Shown: one piece after another, positions 44,632 through 45,679 of the stretch
How the letters are laid out: every line of letters starts with the position of its first letter
Position numbering within the stretch: the stretch's first letter is position 1
Assembly (NCBI GenBank): GCA_012521675.1
Contig: JAAYLU010000018.1
Coordinates: 1-45,679 of the forward strand
Length of the DNA: 45,679 nt
Source: Synergistaceae bacterium
GTDB taxonomy: Bacteria > Synergistota > Synergistia > Synergistales > Aminobacteriaceae
Direction of reading: 5' to 3'
Position numbers and translations under genes: made by a program
Notes under the pieces: model-generated
What the model was told of the DNA's origin: nothing
Seen by the model: only the letters and a program-made list of their open reading frames with translations
Databases searched by the model: none

Positions 44632-44657
44632 AGATTCCTCGCTGCGCTCGGGATGAC
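44632..44657 (-). repeat. Dispersed intergenic repeat of the TCATCCCGA type, copy 2
   Basis: On the minus strand the core reads GTCATCCCGAGCGCAGCGAG followed by GAATCT. It matches the copy at 10928-10953 in the first ten bases and in the GAG(G)x(A)TCT end. Another GTCGTCCCGAACG stands at 44665-44677. Confidence 0.6.
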
Positions 44658-44753
44658 AAATACCCGTCGTCCCGAACGACCAACGGGAGGTAAGCAGGCG
44701 ACAGGCGACGCGAAGCGAGGCTAGTCGATCGATATCCCGATGGTATTTGTCGG

Positions 44754-44791
44754 AAAAAAACAGCCCCCGAGACTGAGAGGTCCGGGGGCTG
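44754..44791 (-). terminator. Terminator after the lyase gene
   Basis: On the minus strand a 9-bp GC stem (44783-44791 with 44761-44769) is followed by seven T (44760-44754). It lies 17 bases beyond the stop of the lyase gene. Confidence 0.9.
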
Positions 44792-44807
44792 TTTCGGATT
44801 ACCGTTC

Positions 44808-45679
44808 CTACAGGTCCTTTGGCTTCAGGTGGGCCAGGAAGTGCTTAAGCCCCTGCACCGGCGGCTCGTAGACCATCTCCAGTCTCCATCGTATGGAGTC
44901 GCGGCGCTTGAAGACGTTGACTATACTCTCCGCCGTGTACTCCATGTGGCCGTTGGTGTAGGTGCGTCTATTGATCGCCAATCGGTAGAGCTCCAGTTTC
45001 GGGAAGATCCTCTCGCCGGTCTTCTCGTCCTTGCTCTCGAAGGCCAGGGCGCCAAGCCCAACGCCCCGTATCGCTCCCTCTCGATAGATCTCCACCGACA
45101 GCACGTCGGCGGGGTAGGAGGCCTGCGGTATGTGCGGCAGGAATGCGGCGGCGTCGATGAACACCGCATGTCCGCCGATCGGCTGGATGCAGGGGACCCC
45201 GCCTTCCTCCAGAAGCTCGCCGAGGTAGCGCACCTGGGCTATCCTGTGGGTCAGGTGCTGTTCGTCGGTCATCTCGCGCAGTCCGACCGCCAGCGCTTCG
45301 AGGTCTCGTCCGGCCAGGCCGCCGTACGTCGCGAAGCCTTCGAACAGGATGACCCTGGGGGCTAGCTTGTAGTACATCTCTTCGGTGCGGCAGGCGACGA
45401 GCCCGCCGATGTTCACAAGCGGGTCCTTCTTGCAGGAGACCGTTATGGCGTCGGCGTTCTCCATCATGGCGAGCAGGATCTCCGCTATGGACATGTTCGC
45501 GCACTCGCTCTCGCGGCTCTTGATGAACCAGGCGTTCTCCGCCATGCGGGCCGCGTCGAATAGCAGCGGTATGCCGTGCTTCTTAGCGACCGCCCCGACC
45601 TCCCTGATGTTGGCCAGGCTTACCGGCTGTCCGTCGCCGGAGTTGTTCGTGACGGTTATCATTATGAACGGAATACGGC
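44808..45679 (-). CDS. Tyrosine phenol-lyase/tryptophanase-family enzyme (partial, C-terminal)
   Basis: The gene runs off the right edge, leaving about 290 codons of a protein normally near 460. These PLP enzymes split tyrosine or tryptophan into phenol or indole, pyruvate and ammonia. Visible motifs are RIPFIMITVTNNSGDGQPVS, LLFDAARMAENAWFI, the PLP-lysine motif SCKKDPLVNIGG, FATYGGLAGRDLEAL, QPIGGHAVFIDA and RLAINRRTYTNGHMEY. The NIGG after the lysine and the second Arg in NRRTYT (matching Arg381 of tyrosine phenol-lyase) favour the tyrosine enzyme, while the end LKHFLAHLK is more like tryptophanase. The class is firm, the substrate is not. Confidence 0.85.
   Translation of the reverse strand, partial: RIPFIMITVTNNSGDGQPVSLANIREVGAVAKKHGIPLLFDAARMAENAWFIKSRESECANMSIAEILLAMMENADAITVSCKKDPLVNIGGLVACRTEEMYYKLAPRVILFEGFATYGGLAGRDLEALAVGLREMTDEQHLTHRIAQVRYLGELLEEGGVPCIQPIGGHAVFIDAAAFLPHIPQASYPADVLSVEIYREGAIRGVGLGALAFESKDEKTGERIFPKLELYRLAINRRTYTNGHMEYTAESIVNVFKRRDSIRWRLEMVYEPPVQGLKHFLAHLKPKDL

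Overview
The window is about 45.7 kb of GC-rich bacterial DNA. It most likely comes from a Gram-negative amino-acid-fermenting anaerobe of the phylum Synergistota. The main clue is a set of proteins ending in a Gly-rich-Cys motif, a hydrophobic stretch and a short basic tail, which is the Synerg-CTERM type of sorting signal. A tyrosine phenol-lyase/tryptophanase-family enzyme, a PPi-type phosphofructokinase, a bacteriohemerythrin, a selenocysteine peroxiredoxin and corrinoid methyl-transfer proteins also fit. The genus cannot be fixed from sequence alone.

Layout. Bases 1-690 hold the end of an HNH nuclease gene, a strong terminator, and a beheaded C-terminal piece of a Synerg-CTERM beta-helix protein, so a rearrangement junction lies near 217-243. 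Next come a MOSC-domain gene and a STAS anti-sigma antagonist (+), then an ErcA-like iron alcohol dehydrogenase overlapping an HD-GYP gene, and a FabH-like synthase (-). An operon of 5345-10846 (+) encodes a YhaO/YhaN (SbcD/SbcC-like) DNA-repair pair and MurB. A minus-strand group follows: hemerythrin-CheC-CheD, then a MATE exporter. Ddl (+) converges on a PPi-dependent PFK (-), followed by a CHASE-PAS-diguanylate cyclase (+).

Bases 19095-23068 form a tight three-gene operon: corrinoid protein, UroD/MtaA-type methyltransferase, and a hybrid histidine kinase whose N-terminus resembles DUF1638. The methyltransferase lacks the usual cysteine zinc ligands. I read this as a possible corrinoid-linked signalling system, and it is the best candidate here for something undescribed. 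A DUF6922/AbiEii-like pair (toxin-antitoxin type) then lies downstream of PTS Enzyme I.

The second half holds a large Synerg-CTERM beta-helix protein, a P2B-type calcium ATPase, a DUF3754 membrane protein next to a CASTOR/POLLUX-like channel without a GYG filter, and a compact GlcNAc operon (nagE, nagA, nagB, an uncharacterised TIM-barrel gene, and EIIA) with overlapping or coupled genes. With Enzyme I at 24031-25752, most of a GlcNAc PTS pathway is present; HPr and a nag regulator are not seen. A peroxiredoxin gene at 39873-40595 is interrupted by an in-frame TGA exactly at the peroxidatic cysteine codon and has a perfect hairpin with a GGUC loop just downstream, so I call it a selenoprotein. 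Two more Synerg-CTERM proteins and a truncated tyrosine phenol-lyase-like gene close the window.

All calls come from reading motifs and gene context. No database search was run.
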